Shown: piece by piece, positions 9,173 to 18,396 of the stretch
Position numbering within the stretch: position 1 is the stretch's first letter
Layout of the letters: each line of letters starts with the position of its first letter
Position numbers and translations under genes: made by a program
Assembly (NCBI GenBank): GCA_045605385.1
Contig: JAZUPW010000012.1
Coordinates: forward strand, 1-64,000
DNA length: 64,000 bases
Origin: SIG607 sp045605385
GTDB taxonomy: Bacteria; Bacillota; Clostridia; Oscillospirales; Acutalibacteraceae
Reading direction: 5' to 3'
The notes under the pieces: model-generated
What the model saw: the letters and a program-made list of their open reading frames with translations, nothing else
Told to the model about the DNA's origin: nothing
Databases searched by the model: none

Positions 9173-10555
9173 ATGAAAATTGTTGTATGTATAAGGCAGG
9201 GGTTAGACGGCGATATTAACCCGTTTGATGCCTGTGCTTTAGAAGAAGCGTTAAGAATTAAAAATGCCGAGGTTACTTTGCTTAGTATGGGGCCGTTATC
9301 GGCAAAAGATTTTTTGTACAAACTAACCCGCCTTGGTGCAAAAAAAGCAATTCTTCTTTCAGACAAAGTCTTTGCAGGGGCGGATACTCTTGCAACGGCG
9401 TATACACTTTCTCTTGCTATTAACAAACTACGTCCCGACCTTGTGTTCTGCGGAAGACAAACACTTGTGGGCGATACTGCACAAACGGGACCTATGCTTA
9501 GTGTTTTTGCTAATCTTTCTCTTATAACAAACGTTATGAGCATAGAAGAAATTAATGAAAATATTACCTGTATTACAAGAAGCGGTAAAAAAGAAACAGT
9601 GTCTTTGCCTGCCCTTATAACCGTTGAGCGTATAAATAATTTAAGGCTTCCAAGTATTATGTCTAAAATGGGTGAAGTTGAAGTATTTACTGCCGAAACC
9701 GTTAATGCCGATATTAACCGTTGCGGTCTTATCGGTTCTCCAACAAGAGTTTTAAAAACTTTTGAAAATCAGTCGGGTAAGCGTAAATGTAAGTTTATAC
9801 CTATTGACGAACTAAAGGAAGTAATTGAAAGTTCTTTAAAAAAGGAAAAAGAAAAAGTTAATACCGAAGAATCAAAAGTAAAACTTAAAAATGTTTGTAT
9901 TGTTGGAGAAACACCAAGAATTTATGCCGACGGTATTGCCGAAGATATAACGGTTTTAGACTTTGATTCAGCAGAAAATCTTGCTTTAAAAATTCAAGAG
10001 CAAGATTTTGATGCCGTGCTTTTTTCAAGCGATGATGTATCTAAAAAACTTGCTGCTCAAATTAGCGCTATTTTAAAATTAGGTCTTTGTGCCGATTGTA
10101 CTGCGCTTCAGACCGACGGTGAGAAATTAATAATGTACCGTCCTGCGCTTTCGGGAAGCATTATAGCAAAAATAGAAAGCAAAACAAGACCTGCTATGGC
10201 AACGCTCAGAACTGAAACCGATTCTTCAAGAATTGCCGTTGCGGTAGGCTATGGCGCAAAAGATGCATTGGATATAGTTAAAAGTTTTGCTAACGCTATA
10301 AATGCAGAATTGGTTGCTACACGAAAAAGTGTAGATAACGATATTATGCCCTACAGTATGCAAGTAGGCCTTACGGGAAAAACCGTAAGCCCTGACGTTT
10401 ATATAGCGGTTGGTGTTTCGGGCGCTGTTCACCACGTTGTTGGAATGCAACGCTCAGGTACTGTTATTGCTATAAACACCGACAAAGATGCTCCAATATT
10501 TGATTATGCCGATTACGGAATAATAGCAACAGCAAAAGAACTTGAAAGTATATAA
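9173..10555 (+). CDS. Fused electron transfer flavoprotein, EtfB-EtfA
   Basis: A 460-residue natural fusion. Residues 1 to about 205 are EtfB, with CGRQTLVGDTAQTGPMLSVF as the nucleotide/flavin motif. A charged linker of about 30 residues follows (many Lys and Glu). Residues from about 240 are a shortened EtfA ending in the FAD domain: ATRKSVDNDIMPYSMQVGLT, then GVSGAVHHVVGMQRSG and NTDKDAPIFDYADYGI. It would take electrons from the FAD oxidase encoded at the start of the locus. Whether it bifurcates electrons depends on the second flavin site, which cannot be judged here. It is the last gene before a strong terminator. Confidence 0.88.
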   Translation: MKIVVCIRQGLDGDINPFDACALEEALRIKNAEVTLLSMGPLSAKDFLYKLTRLGAKKAILLSDKVFAGADTLATAYTLSLAINKLRPDLVFCGRQTLVGDTAQTGPMLSVFANLSLITNVMSIEEINENITCITRSGKKETVSLPALITVERINNLRLPSIMSKMGEVEVFTAETVNADINRCGLIGSPTRVLKTFENQSGKRKCKFIPIDELKEVIESSLKKEKEKVNTEESKVKLKNVCIVGETPRIYADGIAEDITVLDFDSAENLALKIQEQDFDAVLFSSDDVSKKLAAQISAILKLGLCADCTALQTDGEKLIMYRPALSGSIIAKIESKTRPAMATLRTETDSSRIAVAVGYGAKDALDIVKSFANAINAELVATRKSVDNDIMPYSMQVGLTGKTVSPDVYIAVGVSGAVHHVVGMQRSGTVIAINTDKDAPIFDYADYGIIATAKELESI

Positions 10556-10556
10556 A

Positions 10557-10596
10557 AAAGCGAGGCTTTCCTGAATCAGGAAGTCTCGCTTTTTGT
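10557..10596. terminator. Bidirectional intrinsic terminator
   Basis: A GC-rich hairpin (GCGAG ... CTCGC with an inner CTTTCCTG/CAGGAAG stem) flanked by A-run and T-run. It ends the rightward sugar locus and serves the leftward MATE gene, whose last codons overlap it. Confidence 0.85.
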
Positions 10597-11961
10597 GTAA
10601 TATTTTCTTTTTTGCTTTTTGTAAGAATAAATTAGAAGTATTGTTTCGGCAATAAAGGTTATTGCCCACGAAACAGGGTAGCAGGTAAACAAAACTTGCG
10701 GAGTATGGTATATAGGAATTAAAAATACGGTTGATGCCCAAAGTATTCTTACACCGCATACGCCTATTAGTGATATAAGCATAGATGAAAAAGAAATTCC
10801 CATACCTTTAAGCGAACCAACGGTTACATCCATAAGGGCCTGAAGAACAAGAAAAGAAAATACACAAATAAGTTTTGTGGTTCCCCAAAAAATTGCTTCG
10901 GTTGAATCTTTTATATAAATACCTATTATTTGTTTTGAAAATATACAAATTAGCGCTGAAGATACAGCAGTAACAACAAAAGCGAATAAATGTGTATATA
11001 TTATCCCTGTCTTTACTCTTTTGTACTTCTTTGCGCCGACGTTCTGTCCAACAAAAGTCATTACCGAAGAATAAAACGCGCTTGTAAGGCTGTCGGTAAA
11101 ACCTTCAAAACTTGATGCAGCAGCGTTTCCTGTAATAAAACCGTTTATATATGACAGCGAATTTACTGAAGACTGTATAAAAACGTTTGAAAGCGAAAAG
11201 GTTGCCGATTGTATGCCCGACGGTATACCGAGAAACAGAATTTTTTTAAAAGCATTTTTATAAAATCCTAATTTATTCAGTTTCAGTTTGCCTTCATCCT
11301 TTCGCTTAATTAAGGCAATAAGTCCTAAAACAGCCGAAACAAACTGCGAAAAAGTACCTGCTAATGCTATTCCCGCCACGTCAAGTTTCAAATATGAAAC
11401 AAAAAATACGGTGAGAATAAGTTTAATGGGTCCTGATATTAAAAGAAAATATAGCGGTTTTTTAGTTTCTCCGAAAGAACGCAGAATTGCGGCAGAAAAA
11501 TTATAAAGCATATACGGAATCATACTTAAAAAGTATATTCTTAAATAAGTTACCGAAAGATTTATAATGTTACTTGGCGTAGATATTGCAACTAAAAGAG
11601 GCTTTGCGAGTATAACACCTATAATGCTGAGTATTCCGCCCAAAACTAAGGCAAGTGTTATTGCGGTGTGCACTGCTGCGCTTATTTCATCTTTTCGTTT
11701 TGAACCAATTGCCTGAGAAACAGTTACGGCGCTTCCCGTGGAACAACCAATAAAGAAATTTATCATAAGTTTTGTTATGGCTGTTGTAGAACCAACCGCG
11801 GCAACCGCGTCGCTTCCGCTTATAGTTAAATTTCCTGCCAAAACAACATCGGCGGCATTAAAAAATTGTTGTAAAAATCCCGCTAATAGTATTGGTATGA
11901 AAAGCATAACTATTTTTTTGAAAATTGAACCTTCGCATAAATCTGTGTTTTTGGAATGCAC
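10576..11961 (-). CDS. MATE-family multidrug/Na+ efflux transporter
   Basis: A 461-residue membrane protein with about 12 hydrophobic segments. The start region, FKKIVMLFIPILLAGFLQQF followed by NAADVVLAG, is the standard MATE opening, and the second half repeats the pattern from about residue 240. MATE proteins export cationic drugs or metabolites in exchange for Na+ or H+. Translation begins at GTG (MHSKNT) behind GGGGG with 8-base spacing. It is divergent from an AraC-type regulator, which might control it. A basic, Lys-rich C-terminus follows the last helix. Confidence 0.88.
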   Translation of the reverse strand: MHSKNTDLCEGSIFKKIVMLFIPILLAGFLQQFFNAADVVLAGNLTISGSDAVAAVGSTTAITKLMINFFIGCSTGSAVTVSQAIGSKRKDEISAAVHTAITLALVLGGILSIIGVILAKPLLVAISTPSNIINLSVTYLRIYFLSMIPYMLYNFSAAILRSFGETKKPLYFLLISGPIKLILTVFFVSYLKLDVAGIALAGTFSQFVSAVLGLIALIKRKDEGKLKLNKLGFYKNAFKKILFLGIPSGIQSATFSLSNVFIQSSVNSLSYINGFITGNAAASSFEGFTDSLTSAFYSSVMTFVGQNVGAKKYKRVKTGIIYTHLFAFVVTAVSSALICIFSKQIIGIYIKDSTEAIFWGTTKLICVFSFLVLQALMDVTVGSLKGMGISFSSMLISLIGVCGVRILWASTVFLIPIYHTPQVLFTCYPVSWAITFIAETILLIYSYKKQKRKYYTKSETS

Positions 11962-11989
11962 TTAATATTCCCCCGAAAGCAATTAAATA

Positions 11990-12018
11990 TTGACTGATAA
12001 CGCCTTACACGATATAAT
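11990..12018 (+). promoter_or_regulatory. Sigma-A promoter of the AraC/nitroreductase pair
   Basis: TTGACT (11990-11995), 17-base spacer, TATAAT (12013-12018). It lies in the divergent gap between the MATE gene and the AraC regulator, about 77 bases before the regulator ATG. Confidence 0.75.
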
Positions 12019-12095
12019 GATGATAACAAAAGATTTTGTCACATTCTTGCCAAATATATTTAAAAAGTGCCAAAAATTAATTAAAGGGGATTAAT

Positions 12096-12881
12096 ATGCA
12101 AGCAACTTTTGGGTTAGCGCGTGAAAAAAACAATTCATTGTTTTATTCTGAATATAAAAACGATAAATGCAGTTGCCATTTTCATTCGCAAATTGAACTG
12201 TATTTTATTGACGACGGTGAAATGGAAATAATTGTAAACGATAACCGCACACTGCTTAAAGCGGGGGAAATGAGCGTTGCGTTAAGTTATGATGCCCACA
12301 CTTATAAAACGCCACAATCTTCTTGTTCAAGTGTTTTTGAAATACCAACCTATATGTGCCCTTCGTTTATGGAAGAAGTAAAGGATAAACAGGTTGCAAA
12401 TCCGTTTATTAAAAATAAAGAAACCGTTAAATATATAAAACAGTGCATTAAGCAATTAAACGGCGAAAACGTAAATTCAATAAGTTTAAGCGGTTACATA
12501 AATTTAATTTTGGGAACTATTATTGATAACATAAGTTTTCAAAAAGGTCATAAATCTGTTGATACATCACTTGCTTCGCAAATGCTTTTTTATATAAACG
12601 AAAACTTTAAAAACGACATTTCATTAAGAAGCATTGCAATTCATTTCGGTTATGCCGAAAGTTATGTTTCAAAATTCTTTAAAGAAACATTTAATATAGG
12701 GTTTAATAAGTATTTGAATATTCTGCGCCTTAAAAATGCGCTTTTGCTTATGAAACAAAACAAGCACAATGTTACCTACTGTGCTATTGAAAGTGGATTT
12801 AATTCTATGCGCACCTTTTACCGCGTGTTTTATAACGAGTTTGGTTGTACGCCAAAAAAGTATATGGAGGGAAATATATGA
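12096..12881 (+). CDS. AraC-family transcriptional regulator with N-terminal cupin
   Basis: A 261-residue regulator. The N-terminal half has a cupin pattern (CHFHSQIELYFIDDGEMEI). The C-terminal half has two helix-turn-helix motifs: ISLRSIAIHFGYAESYVSKF and HNVTYCAIESGFNSMRTFYR, followed by FGCTPKKYMEG, the usual AraC end. AAAGGGGA precedes the ATG. Its stop overlaps the start of the nitroreductase gene (ATGA), so the two are translationally coupled. Likely targets are its own operon and possibly the divergent MATE gene. Confidence 0.87.
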   Translation: MQATFGLAREKNNSLFYSEYKNDKCSCHFHSQIELYFIDDGEMEIIVNDNRTLLKAGEMSVALSYDAHTYKTPQSSCSSVFEIPTYMCPSFMEEVKDKQVANPFIKNKETVKYIKQCIKQLNGENVNSISLSGYINLILGTIIDNISFQKGHKSVDTSLASQMLFYINENFKNDISLRSIAIHFGYAESYVSKFFKETFNIGFNKYLNILRLKNALLLMKQNKHNVTYCAIESGFNSMRTFYRVFYNEFGCTPKKYMEGNI

Positions 12882-13408
12882 ACTTTACAGAAATTGCCGA
12901 AAAAAGACAGTCTTGCAGAAATTTTGACGCTTCAAAAACGGTAGAAAACGAAAAACTTTATGCAATTCTAAATTCAGCGCGACTTGCACCGTCGGCTTGT
13001 AACAGTCAACCGTATCACTTTACGGTGTGCAAGGGAGAAACTGCAAAACGTGTTGCAAACGCCACCACCGATATGGGTATGAACAAGTTTGCGCTTAATG
13101 CCCCTGTTATGATTGTTATAACCGAAGAAAACTATAGTCCTACTGCCGCGTTGGGTGCAAAAGCAAAAGGCCTTGATTACCGTTCTATGGATATTGGTAT
13201 TGCTACGGCTTATCTTACGGCACAGGCGCACGAAGAAGGACTTGCAACCTGTATTCTTGGTTGGCTTAACGATAAAAAAATACGCGAAATCATAAAATTG
13301 GATAAACCCGTGCGGTTAGTTATAGCATTAGGTTATGCGGCAGAAGACGATAAATTAAGAACCAAAAAGCGAAAAGCAACAGAAGAACTTGTTACTGAAA
13401 TTGATTAG
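12878..13408 (+). CDS. Nitroreductase family protein (FMN)
   Basis: A 176-residue FMN oxidoreductase. The N-terminal EKRQSCRNFD motif (Arg for FMN phosphate), LAPSACNSQPYHF and the ATCILGW block with ALGYAAEDD near the end are standard. It reduces nitro groups, quinones or similar compounds with NAD(P)H. The start is the ATG at 12878, with GGAGGG at 12866-12871; its TGA-overlapping ATG couples it to the regulator gene. Together with the regulator and the MATE exporter it suggests a small detoxification module. Confidence 0.87.
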   Translation: MNFTEIAEKRQSCRNFDASKTVENEKLYAILNSARLAPSACNSQPYHFTVCKGETAKRVANATTDMGMNKFALNAPVMIVITEENYSPTAALGAKAKGLDYRSMDIGIATAYLTAQAHEEGLATCILGWLNDKKIREIIKLDKPVRLVIALGYAAEDDKLRTKKRKATEELVTEID

Positions 13409-13454
13409 AAAAATTTATAGTTTAAGTTTATTTAAAAATCACATAAAAACACAC

Positions 13455-13484
13455 AAAAATACGGTTTTTAAAACCGTATTTTTG
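13455..13484. terminator. Intrinsic terminator after nitroreductase
   Basis: Perfect hairpin ATACGGTTTT/AAAACCGTAT with A and T tails; bidirectional in form, here ending the rightward AraC/nitroreductase operon. Confidence 0.8.
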
Positions 13485-13497
13485 TTTGCATTATGAA

Positions 13498-13526
13498 TTT
13501 ACTAAAAGCCAAAAATATGTTATAAT
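13498..13526 (+). promoter_or_regulatory. Sigma-A promoter of the AEC transporter
   Basis: TTTACT (13498-13503), 17-base spacer, TATAAT (13521-13526), 32 bases before the ATG of the AEC-family gene. Confidence 0.65.
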
Positions 13527-13558
13527 TTTAACGATGTTTCAAAGAAGGTGTTTTTACA

Positions 13559-14482
13559 ATGCAAATTTTCACAACAACCTTAAATCAAATGCTGGTTATG
13601 TTCACGTTTATAGCGCTTGGCTTTATTTTAAACCGCAAAAAGTTATTGCCAAATAACGCCGCAGGAGTTCTTTCCAAACTTGAAACTTATGCATTTTTGC
13701 CATGTCTTACTTTTACAACTTTTTATAAATATTTTACATACGAAAACATAAAAACAAAATGGGTTATTATTGTTGCGGGGCTTGGCGTACTCTGTGTTGC
13801 TTTTGCGCTTAGTTTTGTTCTTACAAAACTTTTCGGTCAGAAGGGATATATGGCTTGTATTTACCGTTATTCTTTTACCTGCGCTAATTTTGGATTTATG
13901 GGTAATGCAGTTGTTTTGGGTGTTTTCGGTGAAGCCGTACTTTTTGACTATATGATGTTTACTATTCCATTTAATATGTTTGTTTATTCTTATGCAGTAC
14001 AAACTTTAAAACCGAATTATGACGGCGGAAAAATTAATTTAAAGGCATTTATCAACCCAATTTTTATTTCAATACTTTTAGGCGCCTTGTTTGGAATGCT
14101 TAATTTAAAACTACCCACATTTTTGCTTAATGCAATTTCTACGTCGGGTAGTTGTATGTCGCCTATTGCTATGTTGCTAACAGGCTTTGTTATAGGAGAG
14201 TTCAGCCTTAAAAAACTCATTGGTGCTAAAATAATTTACTTTGCATCTTTTGTGCGTCTTATTTTGCTGCCTTTATTCTTTGTTATTGCATTAAGACTTT
14301 TTAGTATTAACGAAAATATTGTTTTACTTGCTTTATGTGCCACTGCAATGCCGTTAGGTCTTAATACCGTTGTTTTTCCTGCCGCTTACGGCGGAGATAC
14401 TACAACGGGCGCAAGTATGGCGCTTATTTCACACGCTTTAAGTGTTATAACCGTACCAATTATGTTTGGTATATTATTGTAA
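13559..14482 (+). CDS. AEC (auxin efflux carrier) family permease
   Basis: A 307-residue membrane protein with about 10 hydrophobic segments. LGFILNRKKLLPNNAAGVLS near the N-terminus and TAMPLGLNTVVFPAAYGGDT near the C-terminus are typical of bacterial AEC/PIN-like carriers. These transport small organic acids such as malate or malonate. It has its own promoter and terminator, so it is a single-gene unit. It converges on the PocR-type regulator gene across a shared terminator; a functional link is possible but unproven. Confidence 0.83.
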   Translation: MQIFTTTLNQMLVMFTFIALGFILNRKKLLPNNAAGVLSKLETYAFLPCLTFTTFYKYFTYENIKTKWVIIVAGLGVLCVAFALSFVLTKLFGQKGYMACIYRYSFTCANFGFMGNAVVLGVFGEAVLFDYMMFTIPFNMFVYSYAVQTLKPNYDGGKINLKAFINPIFISILLGALFGMLNLKLPTFLLNAISTSGSCMSPIAMLLTGFVIGEFSLKKLIGAKIIYFASFVRLILLPLFFVIALRLFSINENIVLLALCATAMPLGLNTVVFPAAYGGDTTTGASMALISHALSVITVPIMFGILL

Positions 14483-14520
14483 AAAACTGCCTTAAGTTCA
14501 TTACTTAAGGCAGTTTTTTA
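14481..14520. terminator. Bidirectional terminator between convergent genes
   Basis: Hairpin AACTGCCTTAAG/CTTAAGGCAGTT with flanking A and T runs. The stop codon of the leftward regulator lies inside it. Confidence 0.85.
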
Positions 14521-15344
14521 TTTGCTTCACGGTAAGCAGAAGGTGATAAGCCGTATTTTTGCTTGAATATGTGGTTAAAATAAGTTATTTCATTAAATCC
14601 GCACATAAATGAAATGTCGGTAATATTTTTGTTTGTATGTGTAAGTAACTCGGTTGCTTTGCTTGTGCGAACGTTAATTAAATACTGCCTGAAGGAAACG
14701 CCTATTTGTTCTTTAAACAGTCTTCCTAAGTATTTTTCGTTTATATGACATATATCGGCAATTTGAGAAATATGTATATCGTGCATATAATATTTTTGCA
14801 GGTAGCGCTTTGCGAAACTTACTGCAAAATGTAAGTCTTCAATTTCTGAAGTCGCCGATAAATTATTAATTATAAATTCGGAAATAATCTCGGCTGTTTT
14901 TAAATGAAGAGAAGGTGTTACGTATTCACAATATTTCAAAAGAAATTCAAGTTTTTCTTTTGGAACACCCGTAATATTTGTTGTATTTTCTATTTTTTTT
15001 AGTGTTTCTTGTTTATTCACACACATATTGCTTATGTATATTACGCAAATTACTTTTCCTGCATATATAACAGGGTAAACTATTTCGCTTATTCCGTAAG
15101 GACATTCGCCTATAAAACAACGCTTTGATTTAACGCACAGATGATTTATTCTGTTTTTGCGATTTGTACAAAAAACATAACCTTCATCGTTGCTTTTGGC
15201 AACGCTGCAGAAGGAATAGGAATGTATTTGGTAAGAAAACGGAAGTTCTAAAACATCATTGTTTAAAATTCCCGAAATGTCGTTTATAGATATTCTTATA
15301 TATCGGCTTATCATCAATGTGTCTATGAGTTCTTTTAAGGTCAT
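14505..15344 (-). CDS. AraC-family regulator with PocR-like sensory domain
   Basis: A 279-residue regulator. The N-terminal part (to about residue 165) has the cysteine pattern of PocR sensor domains: FCTNRKN, CFIGECPYGISEIVYPVI and an IYIS strand. PocR domains sense small ligands such as diols or hydrocarbon derivatives in anaerobes. The C-terminal 100 residues hold the AraC HTH pair (IHISQIADICHINEKYLGRL and ITDISFMCGFNEITYFNHIF). GAGG precedes the ATG. It is divergent from the FAD oxidoreductase at 15501 and is the best candidate to regulate the FAD/DUF4091 operon. Confidence 0.83.
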   Translation of the reverse strand: MTLKELIDTLMISRYIRISINDISGILNNDVLELPFSYQIHSYSFCSVAKSNDEGYVFCTNRKNRINHLCVKSKRCFIGECPYGISEIVYPVIYAGKVICVIYISNMCVNKQETLKKIENTTNITGVPKEKLEFLLKYCEYVTPSLHLKTAEIISEFIINNLSATSEIEDLHFAVSFAKRYLQKYYMHDIHISQIADICHINEKYLGRLFKEQIGVSFRQYLINVRTSKATELLTHTNKNITDISFMCGFNEITYFNHIFKQKYGLSPSAYREANKKLP

Positions 15345-15500
15345 AATTTTTTGCCTCGTTTATAAAAACTGTTTAAAATTTATTACATATTAGCATAAAT
15401 GTTTCAAAAACACAAGTTATTCTTTCTAAAACATTAGTAAAATATTGCGAAATAGTTTATTATTATTAAGTACTATTATTTCATAAGGAGTTTTAGGTTT

Positions 15501-16760
15501 ATGAAAAAATACGGTTTAATTGTTGTGGGCGGAGGTTTTGCAGGAGTTTGCGCGGCAATAAGCGCGGCAAGAAACGGTGTAAAAGTACTTCTTATAGAAA
15601 AATACAACTGTCTTGGCGGTGCGGCGGTAAACTGTCTTGTAATGCCATTTATGAAGTACTGGTCTAACCACCCCGAAACCAACGAAAAAATAATTTTAAG
15701 CGGTAATATTTTTACTGAAATTATTAGTGAATTAGATAACTTCGGCGGTGCGCTTAGTGCCGATAAACAAGATTTCGATGAGGAAACGTTAAAACTTATT
15801 CTTAACCGTATGTGTATTAAGTACGGCGTTGAATTACTTTTTAATACCGTTGTAACCGACGTTGTTAAAAATAACGGTAAAATAGAATCTGTAAAAGCGC
15901 TAGGTAAATCACAGAAATTAGAATTTTGCGCCGATTACTTTATAGATGCTACGGGCGACGGGGAACTTTCTTATTTATCAGGTTGCTCTTATCAACTTGG
16001 CAGAAAAGAAGATAACCTTTGCCAACCTATGACACTTTGCTTCCGTGTAGACGGTATTGATAAAGCAAAATGGGCGGCTAATCTTGGCAAGATAAATATT
16101 CTTTATAAGGAATTTAAAGAAAAGGGACTTATTAAAAATCCAAGAGAAAATGTGCTTTGTTTTGATACTTTGCACGACGGTATTGTACATTTTAATACAA
16201 CACGTGTTGTAAAACTTAATCCAACCGATGCATTCGACGTTACCAAAGCCGAAATTGAAGCGCGTGAACAGGTTTACGAAGTCTTTAACTTCCTTAAGAA
16301 TAATATTGAAGGTTTTGAAAACAGCCGAATCCTTTCAACCGCGCTTCAAATTGGTATAAGAGAAAGCCGTATGATAGAGGGCGAATACACTCTTACACAA
16401 GAAGATTTACTCTCGTTAGCGCGTTTTGACGATGCTATTGCTGTGGCAAATTATGATATTGATATTCACAGTCCCGACGGCAGCGGCACAAGTCATCATT
16501 ACTTTAAAAAGGGAGAATGGTATCAAATTCCTTACCGTTGTCTTTTACCAAAGGGAATTAGTAATATGCTTGTTGCAGGTAGATGCATTTCTGCAACCCA
16601 CCAAGCGCAGGCTTCGTTCAGAGTTATGCCGTACGTTGCTGAAATAGGTCATGCCGCAGGTGCCGCCGTTAGTATGGCTGTGTTAAAAGGCACCACGCTT
16701 AGAGGTTTTAATATTAAAGAATTACAGGCAAAACTTAAAGAAGAAGGCTTTGTATTATAA
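15501..16760 (+). CDS. FAD-dependent oxidoreductase (FAD_oxidored type)
   Basis: A 419-residue flavoprotein with the Rossmann motif VVGGGFAGVCAAISAARNG at the N-terminus and LLIEKYNCLGGAAVN just after. The late block AGRCISATHQAQASFRVMPY is characteristic of the FAD_oxidored (PF12831) group, common in glycan and sugar loci of gut bacteria. Its reaction is not known. It is transcribed with the DUF4091 gene that starts 13 bases downstream, and divergently from a PocR-type regulator. There is no signal peptide, so it is cytoplasmic. Confidence 0.83.
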   Translation: MKKYGLIVVGGGFAGVCAAISAARNGVKVLLIEKYNCLGGAAVNCLVMPFMKYWSNHPETNEKIILSGNIFTEIISELDNFGGALSADKQDFDEETLKLILNRMCIKYGVELLFNTVVTDVVKNNGKIESVKALGKSQKLEFCADYFIDATGDGELSYLSGCSYQLGRKEDNLCQPMTLCFRVDGIDKAKWAANLGKINILYKEFKEKGLIKNPRENVLCFDTLHDGIVHFNTTRVVKLNPTDAFDVTKAEIEAREQVYEVFNFLKNNIEGFENSRILSTALQIGIRESRMIEGEYTLTQEDLLSLARFDDAIAVANYDIDIHSPDGSGTSHHYFKKGEWYQIPYRCLLPKGISNMLVAGRCISATHQAQASFRVMPYVAEIGHAAGAAVSMAVLKGTTLRGFNIKELQAKLKEEGFVL

Positions 16761-16773
16761 AGGAGATATAGAT

Positions 16774-18357
16774 ATGGTTAAATTTCAAACTTTTTCCGAT
16801 ACCGAATGGATTTATCCTGACAGCGAAATTACTGCGCAGAACGAAGCAGAACTTTACACTGCAAGAAACGCTGACGTTTGCTTTCAAATTCTTTGCGATT
16901 ACGAGTTTGAAGGCGGTGAAAAAATAGATTACGAGTTTAATGCTAACGGCATTACCGCCGACGTTATGCAACTTGTACCTATTCTTGTAAGTAAAAACAG
17001 CGCTCCTGATTACAGCGTTACCGATGATTATGAATTAGTTAAGGATTTTGTAACAAGAAAAGCACCTTTTTATGCTTACGATATTACAAAACCTATAAAC
17101 GACGGCGAAACAAAAAAAGGAAGAGCCGCTTTCTTTGTAAGACTCAACGTTGCCGCTTATGCGCCCGTTGGCGTTCAGAAATTAACCTTAAAACTGTTTA
17201 TGGGTGAAGAAACAGTTGAAGTTCCCGTAAATGTTAAGGTGTTTAGCGTTGTTGTTCCCGACCTTTACGATGCTTCATTCAGTATGACAAACTGGATTCA
17301 TTTTGACGACGGTGTTAAAAAGATTTCACTTGCAAATCTTTACAAAAAAGAAGAATTCAGTGAAGAATACTACGAAATTCTTGAAAACACAATGCTTAAT
17401 CTTGTAGATATGCGAAACGATACTCTTATGTTGCCTTACGGAAGACCTGTAAGAGATAAAGACGGTAAGGTGGTTTCGTTTGACTTCAGTCAGGTTGAAC
17501 GCGTTGGTAATTTAGCCCTTTCTTGCGGTTTCAGATATATAATGGGCGGATTTATAGTTTTATGGAAAGACTGGAAAGATGCAGAAATGTATCTTCAGTG
17601 GGATAATGACGTCCGTTGTACTTCTACCGAAGGTTATCGCCAGTTAAAACTTTACTTTGAAGGCGTTAAAAAATTAATTGATGATAACGGTTGGGAAGGC
17701 TGCTATTGGCAGTGTCTTGTAGATGAACCTCAGGACGCCAATGCTTCAGAATACCGCGCGCTTTCGGCTATTTGCCGTAAATTCTTACCGGGTGTTACAA
17801 TTAACGATCCTATTGAATCCGATAAAATTCAGGGCGCTCTTGATATCTGGGTTGTAAAACAGGATATTTACGATAAGCGAATAGAACGCTTTAAAGAACT
17901 TCAGGCAATTGGTGAAAAAATGTGGATTTACACCTGCGGTTTCCCGTCGGGTAAGGTTATGAACCGAGTTATAGATTTACCGCTTACGGCAAGTAGACTT
18001 CTTATGTGGATGTGCTACGGTTATGATGCACCCGGATTTTTGCATTTCGGATATTTCTTGCACAATGAAGACCCGTTTGCTGATGCTAACTATCTTGCTT
18101 CAAGAGGCCGTATTTTCCCTGCAGGTAATGCCCATATAGTTTACCCTGGCGCTAAAGGTCCTTGGTATAGCGTGCGCGGACACGCTCAGCGTACAGGCGC
18201 GCAAGATTTTGAACTTCTTAACATTTTAGGCACTCGCGGTAGAAATCAAAAAGCAAAGGAATTAGTTAACAAACTTTGCCGTAATTTCAGCGATTACGAA
18301 ACTAATGCAGCTGTTTTCGAAAGTGTCAGAAAAGAACTTTTAGAAGAATTAGGATAA
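16774..18357 (+). CDS. DUF4091 / GH123-like glycosidase, copy 1
   Basis: A 527-residue protein with a beta-sandwich N-terminus and a DUF4091 (GH123-type catalytic) TIM-barrel C-terminus. QCLVDEPQDA at residues 314-323 carries the Asp-Glu pair used by GH123 enzymes, and IYTCGFPSGK and LMWMCYGYDAPGFLHFGY are DUF4091 core blocks. GH123 enzymes release beta-N-acetylgalactosamine by substrate-assisted catalysis; DUF4091 as a whole is broader. There is no signal peptide. The start is the ATG at 16774 behind AAAGGAGA. A paralogue of exactly the same length lies at 21521-23104, and the two C-termini are identical over more than 60 residues. Confidence 0.83.
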   Translation: MVKFQTFSDTEWIYPDSEITAQNEAELYTARNADVCFQILCDYEFEGGEKIDYEFNANGITADVMQLVPILVSKNSAPDYSVTDDYELVKDFVTRKAPFYAYDITKPINDGETKKGRAAFFVRLNVAAYAPVGVQKLTLKLFMGEETVEVPVNVKVFSVVVPDLYDASFSMTNWIHFDDGVKKISLANLYKKEEFSEEYYEILENTMLNLVDMRNDTLMLPYGRPVRDKDGKVVSFDFSQVERVGNLALSCGFRYIMGGFIVLWKDWKDAEMYLQWDNDVRCTSTEGYRQLKLYFEGVKKLIDDNGWEGCYWQCLVDEPQDANASEYRALSAICRKFLPGVTINDPIESDKIQGALDIWVVKQDIYDKRIERFKELQAIGEKMWIYTCGFPSGKVMNRVIDLPLTASRLLMWMCYGYDAPGFLHFGYFLHNEDPFADANYLASRGRIFPAGNAHIVYPGAKGPWYSVRGHAQRTGAQDFELLNILGTRGRNQKAKELVNKLCRNFSDYETNAAVFESVRKELLEELG

Positions 18358-18396
18358 CAAAAACAACCCGTGTTTATATGAACACGGGTTGTTTTT
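18358..18396. terminator. Bidirectional terminator
   Basis: Hairpin AACAACCCGTGTT/AACACGGGTTGTT with A and T tails, between DUF4091 copy 1 (rightward) and an AraC gene (leftward). Confidence 0.88.
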
